Positions 34,209 to 46,599 are shown, counted from the stretch's first letter. The stretch is DNA of 64,000 nt from Trichuris trichiura (GCA_037903355.1 JBAJFE010000026.1:4030001-4094000), one strand, 5' to 3'. Numbers and translations are program-made. Notes: generated by a model not told the origin, from the letters alone.

Positions 34209-35670
34209 CATAAGTCGGCGTTATGAAACGGACTCATCCCATTAATACGTCACGCCATGAAGTGGTTTCTTTTAGTTCAGCCAGTACTGGGTACATCTGC
34301 GTGAGAACAGCATGCAGTGCGGCTTATGCCGTCAGAATAGACTCATCAAATGCTTAGCGCGCAAAGATGAGGATGGACATCATTGTGGACTTGTATGGAG
34401 CAGCAACAAGCGCACTCTGCAATTACAATAGTTCAAAACGAACACTGATTTCTGGCTATTTAGTCATTTGCAGTATTGCTATGAGACTTCACTCCTAAGG
34501 ACAATGATTGCAATGTCCGTACTATTCTGATTTTGATCAAAGATGACAAGTGTTGACCTGTTTGTCTTCTTTTGTCTGAGTCGTCAAAAACTGCATCTTT
34601 TCATACCGCCGTCTGCACTTGACTCTTGATAGGTTATTCTAAATACCCAGTTTCGTACTTTGACCTTTAACTGGTACCGAGCCGTAGTTGCGGTTATATT
34701 AGATCTAGATGTCTGACAGGAAACAGCAGATTAATTTACTTGTGTTCTTACCGTGCATCATTAACCTGTAGAAACCAGTACTTGCTTCCATCGTTACAAG
34801 AAATCTCATTTCCAAAACTTGTTGGTTATTTTGCTCACTTGTAAATAAAATGTGGTTTGCTGGACCATGAAGACTCGCGTACAACAACGGTTTATTGCGG
34901 AGTGAGGCGATAGATCGAACGCACGGCTGATAACGATAGCCTGAACTCTGTGGGTTCAGAATCGACGGGTATATACAGCCTTCCACGACCTCTGCCCTGC
35001 CCATTCCCACAGACTGCAGGCTCTTCAGCCATGGCCTAATCCACTTACTGGAAGGTAGATGGCGGGACCGGCTGTAATTCTGATCTTGGCTGCCTTTATG
35101 CTGGGCCGTCGATGTCAGGTTCTCACGCTAATCCAGAGGTCATGCCCTCCTGTCTCGCTGTCGAGTCCGAGACCTCATGTCGCTCTTTGGGCTGCGCTCC
35201 CACGGACGCATTTCTGCTCGCGCTCACTGGGGTGCCGGTGCGACCATCTCTGCCACATAGACTTTGACGACCGTGGTACAATCCTTAAGCGTAAGCTATC
35301 GGCTTGTCAAGCAGCGACAGTTTGTACAAAATCATCTGACTTTTATCAAAAGGTGAAGCAAGAAAAAGAGAAGAAAAGGATGTTAGGCAGCTATTGCGAA
35401 ACAGCAATACAAAAATACATTACGATTCGAATGCGTCCCGTTCCTTCATTAGCAGTTCAGGAAAATGCAGACTTTACGGTGGTCACTATTTTATTTGGTG
35501 CAAGCCGTAATCCCGGAACGTTTTCAATCATATCGATTTAATATTCACGATTTGAGTTTTGGGGTTCTGTGATTACGGACTTTGTAGTAGACCATAATTA
35601 ATGTAATACGGCGCCTAACTTATGGAGTCCCGTGATGATAGGGAAGCTATTCACTCGGCTCGTTTTACTA
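34209..35670. other. unassigned stretch with one 160-codon open frame
   Basis: No recognised gene. 35059-35541 (+) is open from an ATG (MAGPAVILILAAFMLGRR, a hydrophobic signal-like start) but has no known motif, and its neighbourhood is locally GC-rich. It may be part of an unidentified repeat. Confidence 0.3.
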
Positions 35671-36356
35671 CCGTAAAACCTCCATAATCCGAACTCGCGG
35701 AAGAGAACAATAGAACGACCGAATACGTTAAAGATAATTAGGCTACCTGTGCGAAACGCGCAGTCACTAGGCGGCAACGGTTATAACGGCAGTAAACAGC
35801 CTGCCAACGGTCCTTTCGGTAAACGTTAATATAGGCGCAGGCAAACCACAGCTCTGCCGAACCAATCTCAACCAATAAGTTGGTTGCAGCAAGGCACCTC
35901 GAGACCTAGGTTTCCCCAATAAACAGAATTGTGAATCAAAAACTTCGTGTTTTTCGGTCGTATAAAACTACAATCTGTTCTCATGTAGCGCAATGGTCAG
36001 CTGCTAACTCAATTTATTTTCGAGCCAATAGAGCCAGCCGGCAATTACGAATATGCCGGAACAATAAGTTCACGGGAACTATTTCAATGACGCTTCACGG
36101 TACTGCGTCCACACCATTTAAGAAACTGATTTCTGCTGGTCAGTCGTTTTCCTTGGTCAGTCGGACTTCGCTGCCCTCGTTAAGCTATTCACCGCTTGCA
36201 GAGATTGACATCGCGCTGTAGACGGCGGGAACATGCATCTGAAATTTCATTACCTGCTTTTCTGTGTCTTACTGTAAGCCCCCTCCATAATGCGAATTTT
36301 TCCGTAATCCGAACTAGCCTTCACTCTGACGCGTTCGGATTAGCGAGGTTTTACTG
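35671..36356. mobile_element. Tigger/pogo-type MITE with TA target duplication
   Basis: Left end CCGTAAAACCTCCATAATCC; right end read inwards CAGTAAAACCTCGCTAATCC. Both are flanked by TA (35669-35670, 36357-36358). 686 bp without transposase similarity. The ends differ from the CCTCGTTATCCGCG family in this window, so this is a second TA-inserting family. Confidence 0.8.
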
Positions 36357-36358
36357 TA

Positions 36359-37280
36359 TGTGTGCATCGTGCGGTACTGGTTGTTTGCTTTGCTGTGCCG
36401 TTCTTAAACGGCTGCTGTCACATGCCCAATCCGTTTACCAGTCTGGAACAATTTCAAATAATTATTTTCAAAAGGGAGGGGGCCAAAATGAGATCCAATT
36501 CTCAGCTAAAAACAGCGCTATAATGCCTTTCCTAGATCGATGAAAAACGGGTGTTCCGAAAACGGAGGGAAAAAGTTACAATAAAGAATCTTTCACAATG
36601 ATCTGATGCCTTTGCAGAATGACATCTGCTGGTAGCTCAAAACAAATTCGCGCACTCGCTTGTGGGAAGTACTAATGCATAGTTTCCCCCAAGCATTATC
36701 GCGCCAGCGGCTCACGCTGGCCGAGATCTAACAAGCGCCCTTTTGTGGCGATCACACTCACGTCCGTTCAGCGAAGTGCCCATAGTTGAGCCCACGAAGT
36801 GTTTATTCTACCGCGAATACGTTTTGTTTCGCGGTCCATTGACACTTTTTGTCGTTGAATAACGCCGAAATAATCGTGATCAAACTTGCACGGTCCAGCG
36901 AAATCCTTGGCCTTCCAGCGACTCGCTCGTCGCACTTTTGATGGGCTGCCCACTGTAGGTATGCTGCCACTAACGTTTCGAAATCGAAACAACTTCGAAC
37001 TTGTGTACTCTCTGATATTGTACTCAATATTCATGTGCTATTATTTTTCAGTGCTATTGGGATATTACAGCCGCTTAAAGATAAAAGTAGGTTATCAAAT
37101 TGTTTCAAATAATAATTCATTTTGCAGGAATCAACAATCCAAAGCAAGGGATCTTCAAATGCAGTAGAAAAAGAACTGCGTACTTCGAGCTCACCAAATA
37201 GTTAAAATATAGAGCGACGCGCATTAGAAATGAACATGCCTGCTACTGTTGCGAAAACTTCTAAGAGCAAATTGAATCGC
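36359..37280. other. intergenic stretch downstream of SEH1, nothing recognised
   Basis: Overlapping short frames (36768-37167) on both strands have no motif. The segment next to 37280 should contain the SEH1 3' UTR. Confidence 0.4.
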
Positions 37281-39826
37281 TCAAGCTAAGCTTCCTTCAG
37301 GTAAAACTGTCGTTGCCAGTTGCCACTTTCCATCGCATGAAGCTAAAATAAAATAAAGAAGCTTACGTAGAAGCGACCGTCGCATTGAACTACTGTAATG
37401 ATAAATGTAGACCACACCATCACTAGCGATGGCAGACAACATTGTACCAGTAACATTCCAGCAAAGTCGCCAAAATTGGATGGAACCAGCAGTAAATTCA
37501 AAGACCAGCTTAACACGTATACCGGCGAGACTTTCTCGTTCACTACTTTCATCAAATCTGCTCATACACAGTTAAGTGAGAAAAAGAAAACAATAACGAG
37601 CTGCACAGCTTACTCTGTAAAGGCATCGTGCACACTGAGAATTTGAACTGTTTTGCCGGCTACGGCAAGCAAATAAAAGGTACGGCCGAGTGAAGGCGCG
37701 AACTTTAGGTCGTTTACTGAATGGCTCGGGTCTATCGTGCAATTCACTCTATCCCATACTTGGCTTAATAATAATATTTTGCAGCAATAAATATCCGAGT
37801 TTCACTGACCGTACTTGAAATCTTCTTTATACGTGTAGAGAACCAATTTCGGATTCTCCGGGTCAACACTGTCAGTGCCCACAGCAAGCATAGGACGACG
37901 GTTTCTGAAGACGAAAAGAATGTCATCCATCATGTTTGGTGAGTGTTAAAATTACTCTGATGCACACCATGCAAGGCTAGTCAAACTGTGGCAAGATGCC
38001 TGAATTTCGTGTTGCAAATTCCACTGAGCAAGATTTGATAGATCAACGGCTTCATAAATCCGTATAGTTCCATCGCGCGCTCCGGCGGCCTGTAGGATGA
38101 TGGGGTAACACGTAATCTAATACTAACGTAACTTACAAGAAGTAGGCCCAAACAAGAAGGCGAAAATTTCGCGTCGACTACATCGCACCGGCTGTCTACA
38201 AGGCTTGCTCTTTTGACCCAACTTTTTTCCTCCGCATTTTGACCGCCGCTAACCTTTTTCACTGAAAGAAAGCGAGTTACCGGCAGTACACAATGCCTGT
38301 ACAACTAGCCTGTTTCCTCCCAAATCACTACTGTTCGGTCGAAAGAACAAGTGGCCAAAACTTGACCATAACAAGGATGCGCCCAATCAATTTTCCAAAC
38401 GGGTCCACAATGTACCTAAACTTTATTTATTTATCATATGAGGCTAATAATAGCTATTTCGTAAGGGCGCTTTTCGAACTTACATTACTGCACAGGGAGA
38501 CCTTACTGGCATTAATAAAGACAAGAGTGAAGCTTTCGGAACTGAACAGGTTCCGTCGTTAGCGTGGAACAGCCGTTCTTAACAGTATTCATGCATCACA
38601 TTCATGAATAATTTAATGATTTTTAGTGTCGCTAAGAAAATGTAACAGATGCCGTTTTTAAACAGTTCCTTGTTGAAAAATACTCCGAAGTTTTATGGGT
38701 ACAGCTTATCCTGTCTTCAGTGGAACAAGTATGCTGACTGTAATAGTGGCATGTCTTCAAATCCGGCGGGTATAATTTATATGAAAATGGACATGAAGAC
38801 AGCCAAATGTGAGCTGTGAATGAAAGCCGCCAAACTGGCGACGGTGAAGCATCGCAGGGTGACAGACGAGCCAACGGCATTGAACACAGCCGAAGGTGTT
38901 ACCTGTTGGCGAGAAAGCGGCTTTCTGCACGGGCATAATCCCGCTGGCACGCAGCCGACAAAATCTAGCCAGCAAAACATCACGTACCCAATCTCGTTCT
39001 TTTCGACACACAAAAGCCCCGAAAAAGAAGAACGCTAAGTTACAAAAGATGCACAAGTTCATTTCATCTGGTGTTGCGCGCAATGTTAAGTCGTAGAGTA
39101 GTTTAGCTATCGATTTGATATCTACATGCTTGCCTGTGAACTCCTTTGTTGCAGAAAATACCAGTTACATAGATGTAATGTTCCTGTTGTAATCAGCGCT
39201 AAACGCGCATCGTTAAGGTCTGAGTTATGTACGCACAAAAGGAAAGAAAACGCGTGTATTACGGATGCACGTAGAACTTTTTAAAGATGCCTGCCGGTGG
39301 CAACGAAGAGTTGACCCTACAAAAGGCCTTAGTTTAACACCAACAATCTTACGATCAGTTCACAGTAACGTTGAAAAGATTAGAGCTTATGGTGAAAGTG
39401 TAACACCTTTTCGTGTGAGCTGAGTGAGTGAGGTGTGTATTATTCTGATCAATCAGATGAAGTGCTGCGATTTAACTCTATGACTCGTTGTCTCGAACAG
39501 ATAAAATACTACTATAGACATTCACGCCTTGCCCGTGTCTCACCAGCTTTCGCTTCAAGAAACCTTTTTTGTGCGTGCGAACGGGTCATTAAACTGTTTT
39601 TTAAAGCATACCTTCCAAGTGTGTGTGCAAGTCCACTGGCCGTCAGCACGCTTATCAAAAACCTACGAGAACAAGATAGTTTTGAGAACCGACAAAGAAA
39701 AGTGACCGCTTTTACCTTAACCATCTGATCGCATGAACATGTCGCCAGACGATTTCCAAACACGTTGAAGGACATATCCTGGACAATATCTTTGTGCTCG
39801 TTGAAGACGACCAAATAATTACTCAT
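37281..39826 (-). CDS. SEH1: SEH1, WD40 nucleoporin and GATOR2 subunit
   Basis: SEH1 is a six-bladed WD40 protein shared by the Nup107-160 nuclear-pore subcomplex and the GATOR2 complex. Nine exons: 39716-39826, 39612-39662, 38310-38415, 38137-38261, 37956-38089, 37810-37904, 37614-37758, 37394-37557, 37281-37342. They total 993 nt (330 aa) with every phase matching; the human protein has 360 residues with a longer tail. Landmarks are [104 protein letters not shown] and [13 protein letters not shown]. Introns are 47-56 nt except one of 1196 nt (38416-39611). The donor after exon 3 is GC, not GT (see finding). An acceptor (TTGCAG) lies 2 nt before the ATG. Confidence 0.95.
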
Positions 39827-39835
39827 TCCTGCAAC
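39827..39835 (-). promoter_or_regulatory. 3' splice-site AG 2 nt before the SEH1 start codon
   Basis: CTATTCTGTTGCAG precedes GA-ATG on the minus strand, a clear acceptor with no coding exon found upstream. It is the third case in this window. Confidence 0.45.
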
Positions 39836-40279
39836 AGAATAAACTGAATCTAGCAAGAAATTTACAATTACACCTTCAATTTTTCTTCTAGCGACTGAAA
39901 ATCTGATTAACAATAAGGCGCCACACTTTCAGCTGGGAAGGAATATTACAACGAATGGCCTATCTGCCATCAGTAGCATGACAAACTCCGGAGAAAATCC
40001 CAAAACAAAGATATTTAATCTGCAGCGCATAAACAATTGAATGTATAGTATGAAACATTCGCATGTTTAATTTGGGAATGCATTTATGCTGACTGGAAAC
40101 ATCCAACACCAATGAGGTATTTTTGATTGTTCCTCTTATTCTTAGTTCTTCATGCTGTTAAATCTCATTTGCCCAAACTGACTGCCGCTGACGCGACTCG
40201 GACAACGAAAAGTTCGGCTAATTGAGATTTTCTTTGTTTATCAATCTGTCTTAGTCTGCAAGTAGTGAGTTTTTCGCTT

Positions 40280-43200
40280 CGGCGGGGATCACTTTGCTTT
40301 AGCGTTCAAACTGCGGCAACACGTCCGCTATATAATGAATGCTTGTAATTCGCCACTGACCATGAAATTATTTTCCCTATATGATGGCATAAGATCCCCT
40401 CGTTTCGACCCTGGCCGTTTTTTGACGTTATTCTTCTGCTGCGGATGAATAACTGCTCTTAATTAATTTTCCATCGTTCAGTTCCTTTAGTTTGATTCAA
40501 CCGTCGTAATCCATCTCCAGCCGTTCATTGCCGTTGGTTTGACGCCATTTATTCAACTCCCCCAATTCATCGCATTGAAATTACCGCCTTTGCTCCACGG
40601 CTTGTATGTTTTGCCATTTCACTCAAACCTTCTTGCCTATTCGTTTCTATTAGTTTTCTGGTGTTCAACTGCTTCTGTTAGTTTACCCCGCTTGATTGAG
40701 CTCATTTATTTTGCCATTATTTTTTTGCTGCCATTTCTTTTATTCTTTGGGTTTCTTTGCCTTCTGCCGTGACAGATTTTGTTTCCCGCTGAGTTCATCT
40801 TGTCATATACTGAACGCTAACATTTTGCTGACGTTGCTTGTACTGATTCGTTTCGCTGGCTTTAGCTTACGGTTACTGGATCTACTAATTGGATGGTGAT
40901 GGCGAAGTGGGGAGAGTTGCGAAAGTAGTCCTCTGCGGCAACTGAACGGATGATTTTGCCAGTGAAAATCATTTAAAATAGTAGTTAATGCGTGCATTTA
41001 TGTCACTCACAAACAGAAAACCTGATGGCAGAAGTTACAGTACCACCGGTGGGTAGTTAAAGGATCCACGATCCGCTCGTTCTCCTTCTGACTACGTGGC
41101 ACGTTGGGATGATCCTGGCGCTTTTTTTCCCCTAGTGAGCGATTTCGGTTTTGAACGACGAGGGAGTGGAAACCAAAGAGACAACGAAGAGGGCAGGGTA
41201 ATGCCCAGGATGCAATGGTCTGCCGAGAGGGCGATGTAGCACCTGGAACTATAGCAAGATGCATAATACAGGTAGGTCAAACTGGCAACCTTTTGCGTTT
41301 ATATCTGCGGCCCTCAAAAACAATACTGTACAAAATGACTGAATACTTGTAAAGTAATGTTTATTTAGAACATTTGTGATTCTTGCACCGTGTATTTGTT
41401 GTTACGTACAACACTATGCTACCTTTAAAATTTCGTTTCCTTGTTAAATTATTTTATTACTTTGCATTCATGAACATGGACAAGCCACATATATGTACGT
41501 TTATGTATGCACTTTATGTTTTTAAGATTAAGAAATAAGAATGCTGTCCGACCTCGTTATCCGCGCTTAATTCGTCCAAAAATTTGAGCGTTTCACCACG
41601 TTTAGCCGAATCCGTGTTATATAGGATAACCTATGAAAAAGGCCAAATTGCTTACATTCCAGCCGCGTATTTTGTCCTGCTCCCTTGAATTCCTTCCGGA
41701 ACGGTTGTCATTCCTAGTGGTCGTTCGAAGCTTGGTACTATGGGATCTAGCTACGAGATAATGGCATGAATGGGACTGCGCTTGTCCAATGGGCCCAGCC
41801 ATCATAGTCCAGGCCGTTGGGTACAATAAAAGATGAAAGTAAGATGCCCTTTCTTTAAACGCCTGGGAAATGGCTTGCTTTAATGAGGTAAGTGATGTAC
41901 TGGCGCGCAGAATGGGGCAGAACAGGAGAAATATCAAATACACAGGCTTACTTAAGGAGAAATAGTGAACATCACACAGAACACATCCACATAGAGCAAA
42001 ACGTCTACGGCAGGAACGTTTGTGGCATCAGGAATCAGACAGTTTACCCACTTTACGTGGGCGGACGCAGATCCCCTGGAGACCGGGCAGTGCTAAGGTT
42101 TCTTGAACTTGTTAGTAGCGGAACTTCTCTTCTTAAAATGTTAAGCTCCGCAGTTACCGGAGGTTTCTTTAAAAGCATTGTTATACGGAGCTCTATCTCC
42201 GTTTTCTTCGCCTTATGGAATAAATCTTGCAGCGGCTTCAACGAGGCCGTTTTTCCTCGTGTAACCATGCCACGCTCCATAGACGGATCGTACTCAGCAA
42301 TCATAGCCTTTACAACCTTCGCTTGCTGGAAAATACTGGCAAGCTTTTGCGGCGTCCAGTCCGGGAGAGTTTAAGCTCCTGTATCTTCCATAACGTCGTC
42401 GTTGCCGCCCAAAGGCGACTGCATCACTTCCTCGAGTTCCTCGTTGGTGAACGGTTCTCAGCAATCTTCTGTGTGCTCCTTGATATCGTCTTCTATCATG
42501 TCGGGGAAACCCTCACCTCCCAACTCCTTGGCAATATTCTCTATGTCCACGACCTCCTCATCGATGGCACCTAACTCCTCGCATTCACTGACTGCGTCTC
42601 CCCACAAACCAGCAACCACTGACTGTTCTAGGCTTTATCTCGTGTACTGCTTTGTGAAACATAACGTCACCATTTCTTGCCGGATAAACCGCGTTGTACA
42701 GAATCCGCGGATAAAGAGGCCGCGGGTAACGAGGGTACACTGTATTATGCAATAATTTCTGGTAAATGACTTCAATTAAATGTCTGTGCGGCCCTCGTGA
42801 CAATATAAACGTGACCGTACGGCTCTCAGGGAACTCTCAGTTTGGCATGGCTGGCTTAAGAAGAAGACCATCGTGTCTTGATGCGATAGTGACCTGCTAT
42901 ACAAAAAGCCCCGAGCGGAATCTTGCTGTTTATTTATGCCGGTGCATATGAAGATTTAAAAGACTGACGAATTCTGATGTTGGGCCAGTAACTCAGTCTC
43001 AAGTACCCTTTACAGCCAGTAAAAGTCCTTTCGACGTGAATCACAGGCACCTGTAGACAATTTGACTGTGGTAAGTTGCATGTTATCGTTGATCCGTCCT
43101 CTGCGGTGAGCTAACAGATAAAAGCTTTTCCTACATGACCTGCAGCTACGTGTTACTAACATGTAGCCGGACGTCCAAAAATCAGTTTCGCTTAGGCAGG

Positions 43201-43927
43201 CACAAAGTGGCCATTGACACTTGGCTCGAAAATTCACTCAGCTGCTCGTTTGGTATGAATGAAGAAAACGAACGTGTCTAAATCCGGCATGATCTCCAAG
43301 TGTGCAAAGAAAGGCAGGTTAGCATTTGCACGTATCTGAAAACGGTGTTCCTCTGATATCATTCGTCTGTAAAGGGAGCACTGGGAACTTCGGGAGAATT
43401 CTCGGTCCGCTAACTGTAAGCAAAGGTGAACATGCGGAGGCCATCATCATCATCACGCTAAGCATGGGTTTTTTGGTAGCCCATTTTACTGTGTTGGTCT
43501 TGGCCATAGCCGTTGGTCAAGATCATTCCCAAATGACCCGCCGCTAGGAAGACAACGGGCTATGGTGTAGCAAACTACGGGCCAACTGTGCAACGTGCGC
43601 CGCCGAAACGAAATCAAAGGATCATAGCCTAAATAAGGGCGTATAACAGAGGACTGGAAAAGTTAAACTTCAGGGAGGATGGCGGGCAAAAGATTGGAAA
43701 ATATCGCCCTGGTAGAACTGTTATGAATGTTGAGTCTTAGCGTTGCTTGCCATGTACACGCTAAGACATCAAAGTAACCGTTTATTAAGTATACCATACA
43801 AGATGGAGTACAGATGTTTGAGTAAACCAGCTAGAGACTACCGTAGACGAGGTGAATGTACCTCATAAACATTCCAAGATTACGTTAGTCAGTTGGTTCT
43901 TTCGTGCGATTAACCAGTGGCTAGTCT
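40280..43927 (+). repeat. dispersed repeat, copy C, interrupted by a Tigger element
   Basis: Co-linear with copy B 22060-24616. It stops abruptly at GATTAACCAGTGGCTAGTCT (43927), so the helicase-bearing part is missing. It lacks the 201-bp insertion of copy B and the GAT expansion of copy A. Homology returns after the Tigger insertion at CAATAATTTCTGG (42751). Confidence 0.8.
41544..42742 (-). mobile_element. Tigger/pogo-type transposon derivative inside copy C
   Basis: Ends CTGTCCGACCTCGTTATCCG (left) and, read inwards from the right, CAGTGTACCCTCGTTACCCG, the same family as at 3265-5938 and 10531. 1199 bp. The minus strand keeps a decayed C-terminal transposase segment (KPRTVSGCW near 42640; MIAEYDPSMERG at 42304). 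Copies A and B lack it, giving empty-site evidence. A TA lies at the right edge; the left is altered. Confidence 0.85.
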
Positions 43928-45121
43928 ATGACAAAAGAGAGATTAGTGGCGCGTCCTTCACCGCTGTACGCACTCATTGGTGCATAGGAGCTCGCAGCAG
44001 TTAGTCAGGTGGTGTGGGAAAGTGCACGTGCAAGGTAGTCGAGTGAGCGGGATCTTCGAGTGCGCAACAACGTCCAAGTCTAGCACAGTAGACTGGGCTC
44101 CCAAGGAGCAGGTGCCCATTTAAAGATAACAGAATGCGCATAGTCGCGTTTGGTTACGGTTAGGGGTCCGAGAGTTCTTCCCGAGTTCTGCGTTCTCCTT
44201 AATTTGACTGATGCTTTTCAGAAGATCCCTTTTTGCAGACGCGTGCTGCTGCTGGTATCTTTAAGCTTTAACCCCTGCTTTTCATTGCCCGTGCACTGAT
44301 CACGGCAGTTCGTTGCAATGGGTTGAGATATCGCTGTTTTGCCAAACCGGCAACTGAACACATTTTCTTTCCAGGTTGTAATGATTACCTTGTGTCTACC
44401 GAGGCGAGGCTGATTTTTGTACGTTCAGGTTCATGTTGGTAACACGCATCCGTAGGTTGCCGTAGTGTGGTATACGTAACCGGTTTGTTTTCTTTAACAA
44501 AAGATTTCTCACAACACTAAATCAGCTTTCCATTAGACGGGAAGAGGAAATAGGCGGTTAGCTTTTTCACAGTAGCCCATACTCGAGGGTGCAGGAAAGG
44601 AATCTTCTGCAACCAAAATACTTGGTATCCGTTTCTAGAACTTGACTTTAATTCTTCATTACATTGCAACCGCACTAGTTCTTCTTTGACTTCAACTTCG
44701 GCGTCGTAAACGTTTGAAAATGGGTAGGTACGAATGCACCAAAGACGAACGAAACTTCAAGAAACATTTTCTGCAGCCAACAACATACCGTTTTTGAAAC
44801 CGCACAGGAATAAGGAAAGCGCCGCTTTATAAACCAAACGCAAACGAAAACGCGTGGGTATGCTAATGGAAAGAAGGCTAATGATAAGAATGATTTCAGA
44901 TTATTGCGCCACGGTAGCTAAAGAGCAACTTCCTCTCGCGACCTTCTGCAGAGCACGCCGCCATTGCGGCAGGAGATAATGGCCCTCCTCGTTTGCAAAT
45001 TGTAACAGTCCCGGGTACTACATTGCCCCTTTCGTCGATAGCTTGGCTTCCATCGGTTCCCAGGGAGACGCGCCTGTCTAAGAAGAGAGGTGTGCCTGTT
45101 CAGCACAGTAAATCGGTTAGT
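43928..45121. other. unassigned stretch
   Basis: No gene recognised. 44385-44470 shows weak same-strand similarity to 20875-20960 in copy A (CTTTGTGCCTGCC.. against CTTGTGTCTACC.., both followed by CATGTTRGTAACACG), so an older, more diverged member of that repeat may be present. Confidence 0.3.
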
Positions 45122-45300
45122 CCAGTGATTCTCAGCGGGGGTCCCAGGGGCCCCTTAGGGGCCCTGGAAAACTTGAAGAGGTCCCTGGGAAGGATTGGGG
45201 ATTTTGGGAGTCCCTGGGAGCTTAGGGGGGCCTCAGGGGGTCCCTGGTAGTCAGTGAGCGAAGGATGAGCTATCTGGGTATGAATTCTCATTGAAAACTC
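45122..45300 (+). mobile_element. hAT 5'-end fragment related to the element at 4129
   Basis: Begins CAGTGATTCTCAGCGGGGGT and continues with the same purine/CCC-rich composition (GGGGCCC.., GGTCCCTGG). No right terminus or target duplication found, so it is probably a truncated copy. Confidence 0.5.
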
Positions 45301-46377
45301 AGAATAGATTAACCAATTTAAAAGTCTTAGAAAGTACTTCTAGTCTTTGCTTTTCCATTCTGACTCTTCGTTACCAACGGCTGACCTGGTCTGACCCCTA
45401 TATTAGCAGTTTGGTAGTTAATTGATAACATAATTATTTTGTTTTTAAAAAATACGCTTTTACTCCGCCTAAATGCAACCATCCGTCCAGCAAGACGCAT
45501 ACAAACAGACTCAATCTCCTTGTCATTGCTCCTGTTCCTCAATCATGGTACAGCATCCATAACAAATCTCTGTTCAAGTCATCGCTGTTGTTTTGGGTTA
45601 GGGAATAGTAACTCTGGCTAAAGCACTCATGAAAAAACTTAGAGAACTTTAAGATTACCCTAATAGATGTTAAGCTTTCTTAGTTTTTTCTCTGTCATCG
45701 TGCTCGACTAGCTTTGAAGAGTCTGCCTGAATTTTATGTCTTCTATGTGTGCAACATAAACAGTTTTTACTGGCCGTAGAAAGAAGAAGAAAAGTAGAAC
45801 TTCAACGAATCCTTAACGAAGACCAGAGAAAATTTGTAGCTTCTGGAAATCTGCAGTTAGAACTGAAACTAGAAGGAAATTTCGACTTTGTCTCTTAGCC
45901 GCGCGCCGTCTGAAAAATGTAGTACCTCCTTGGCAAGCACGCCGGCCGTGCTGTTCTGTGCTTACTGTCCAGCATAACGATAATCTTTCTTGCCCCACCT
46001 AAACCTAAGCCAAAAGCATACCATATGCTTAAGCTCAGGCTTAGCAAAGGCAGAACAGAATGGCGAACAAACATACACCATGACAATGGAGCAGCTAACT
46101 TACAGGACGCAGAAATTTCTTCTGTTGCCTCTAATCAGTCCTGTGCAAGACATCATCAGTTAATCATGTGAGCATCCTACCAACCAAAGGACGGCCCGCC
46201 GGTAAATTCCATGTCTTTAACTAATGGCCCTGTTGGCGTAGAAAGGCACGAGGGCCTTGTGATGAGAAAATTATGGTTCTGATTTTGATGCTATTGAATT
46301 TTTTAGACGTATCAGTATTCATAATGCAAAAGCTTTATTACGGAATAGTTCCCGTTTTAATGCGTGTAAACTCCGGA

Positions 46378-46407
46378 GCTTTCGGGTCGACCGGGACCCG
46401 TCTTCAG
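46378..46407 (-). ncRNA. hammerhead-ribozyme-like core (left arm)
   Basis: Minus strand CTGAAGA, stem GGGTC/GACCC, GAAAGC, then CTCCGGAGTTT, which could form a loopless stem III as in dimeric Penelope hammerheads. Confidence 0.45.
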
Positions 46408-46461
46408 CGGTTGTGAATTATGGATATATCTATAACCCATAATACCCATAATTCACAACCG

Positions 46462-46491
46462 CTGAAGACGGGTCCCGGTCGACCCGAAAGC
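46462..46491 (+). ncRNA. hammerhead-ribozyme-like core (right arm)
   Basis: Identical to the left-arm core on the opposite strand (CTGAAGACGGGTCCCGG, GACCCGAAAGC). The two would give transcripts of opposite polarity, each with a core. Confidence 0.45.
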
Positions 46492-46599
46492 TCCGGAGTT
46501 TACACGCATTAAAACGGGAACTATTCCGTAATAAAGGTTTTGCATTATGAAAACATACGGTCCCGTACGAAGAAACCACATTTTCAAGACGTATCAGTA

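Larger units (their letters stand above)
46318..46586. mobile_element. inverted dimer of Penelope-type terminal repeats with 13-bp direct repeats
   Basis: Two nearly identical arms (about 46318-46425 and 46452-46560) face each other tail to tail around TATATCTATAACCC. Each contains a hammerhead-like core, AACGGG..TTCCGTA and TAAAG.TTTTGCATTAT. AGACGTATCAGTA occurs on both sides (46305-46317, 46587-46599), a likely 13-bp target duplication. ACGGTCCCGTAC near 46558 also ends the Penelope arm at 26330, linking it to that class. No coding capacity. Confidence 0.8.

Noticed and set aside
37394..37614. Apparent frameshift in SEH1 between exons 7 and 8
   Set aside because: It disappears when the stronger donor GTAAGC at 37613 is used instead of GTGTGC at 37635; all phases then agree.
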